DNA of 5,968 nt from Bacteroidales bacterium Bact_23 (GTDB taxonomy: Bacteria > Bacteroidota > Bacteroidia > Bacteroidales > Lentimicrobiaceae), in assembly GCA_001603685.1 (NCBI GenBank), contig LUZO01000103.1, forward strand, positions 1-5,968. Reading direction: 5' to 3'. The notes under the pieces are model-generated. The model ran no database searches and was not told where the DNA came from. It saw only the letters and a list, made by a program, of their open reading frames with translations. Both the position numbers and the translations under genes were made by a program. Positions 5,796-5,968 of this stretch are shown piece by piece; the first letter of the stretch is position 1; the number at the start of each line of letters is the position of its first letter.

Positions 5796-5803
5796 CAAAG
5801 ATA
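5796..5803 (-). promoter_or_regulatory. -7 promoter box (TATCTTTG on the minus strand) of the nusG-like gene
   Basis: This is a perfect TAnnTTTG match followed by CGCAA, ending 19 bases before the ATG at 5776. A TTGG lies about 22 bases upstream on the same strand, slightly off the usual -33 spacing. The surrounding block is shared with the distal porV promoter. Confidence 0.65.
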
Positions 5804-5860
5804 TTGCTTTCGGCTAATTAACACACCAATCCGGCCAACTTAAAAAAGCGGCAAAATACA

Positions 5861-5882
5861 AAAATCTGAAAATTCTGATTTT
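5861..5882 (-). terminator. Possible weak terminator of the right-edge gene
   Basis: AAAATC (5861-5866) pairs with GATTTT (5877-5882), then after a T-T mismatch GAA (5868-5870) pairs with TTC (5873-5875). On the minus strand the hairpin starts two bases after the stop of the partial gene and is followed by TTGTATTTTG. The stem is almost all A-T, so it would be weak. Confidence 0.35.
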
Positions 5883-5884
5883 CT

Positions 5885-5968
5885 TTATGATGCTATAAAA
5901 TCGACCACTGATTCGCTTGAAACCACTCCGTGAATGATTTCAAACTCCGGATAGTGAATCAGGGGCAT
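5885..5968 (-). CDS. C-terminal end of an unidentified protein (cut by the window edge)
   Basis: Reading leftward from the edge, an open frame of 27 codons ends at a TAA at 5885-5887. It begins MPLIHYPEFEIIHG, then VVSSESVVDFIAS. The ATG at the very edge may be internal, so the true start is unknown. I do not recognise the family. It lies 108 bases upstream of the nusG-like gene on the same strand, but that gene has its own promoter box and a possible terminator intervenes, so co-transcription is doubtful. The frame could also be chance, being short; its position directly before a hairpin and promoter favours a real gene end. Confidence 0.5.
   Translation of the reverse strand: MPLIHYPEFEIIHGVVSSESVVDFIAS

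Overview
The window looks like ordinary chromosomal DNA from a Bacteroidota bacterium, probably Bacteroidales or a close relative. Three things suggest this. It carries porV, an outer-membrane component of the type IX secretion system, which is confined to that phylum. It carries a NusG-like protein of the UpxY type. The genes lack Shine-Dalgarno sequences and instead have a TAnnTTTG promoter box (the Bacteroidota -7 element) 20-29 bases before the start codon.

Layout: bases 1-386 hold no convincing gene but contain a ten-unit heptanucleotide tandem array (234-303). ispF (387-890, +) follows, then a FemAB/GNAT-fold acyltransferase-like gene (935-1888, +) with its own promoter box just after the ispF stop. 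A strong hairpin terminator (1961-1981), oriented for the minus strand, closes porV (2012-3247, -). A 257-base divergent control region (3248-3504) separates porV from a secreted M23 metallopeptidase gene (3505-5226, +). The peptidase gene converges, with a 16-base gap, on a UpxY/RfaH-type NusG paralogue (5243-5776, -). The last 84 bases hold the C-terminal end of another minus-strand gene that I cannot identify.

The genes are individually promoted rather than forming one pathway: isoprenoid precursor synthesis (ispF), an uncharacterised acyltransferase, T9SS cargo handling at the outer membrane (porV), cell-wall hydrolysis (M23) and specialised transcription antitermination (NusG-like). I do not see an evident new multi-gene system. 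The points most worth a second look are regulatory: five good TAnnTTTG boxes plus one degenerate one at regular positions, two of which show that TTG starts for porV and the peptidase would lie inside the promoter; a second upstream porV promoter that resembles the nusG-like promoter over about 25 bases; 11-bp phased AT repeats between the two porV promoters; the heptamer array upstream of ispF; and an antiterminator gene with no polysaccharide operon behind it.
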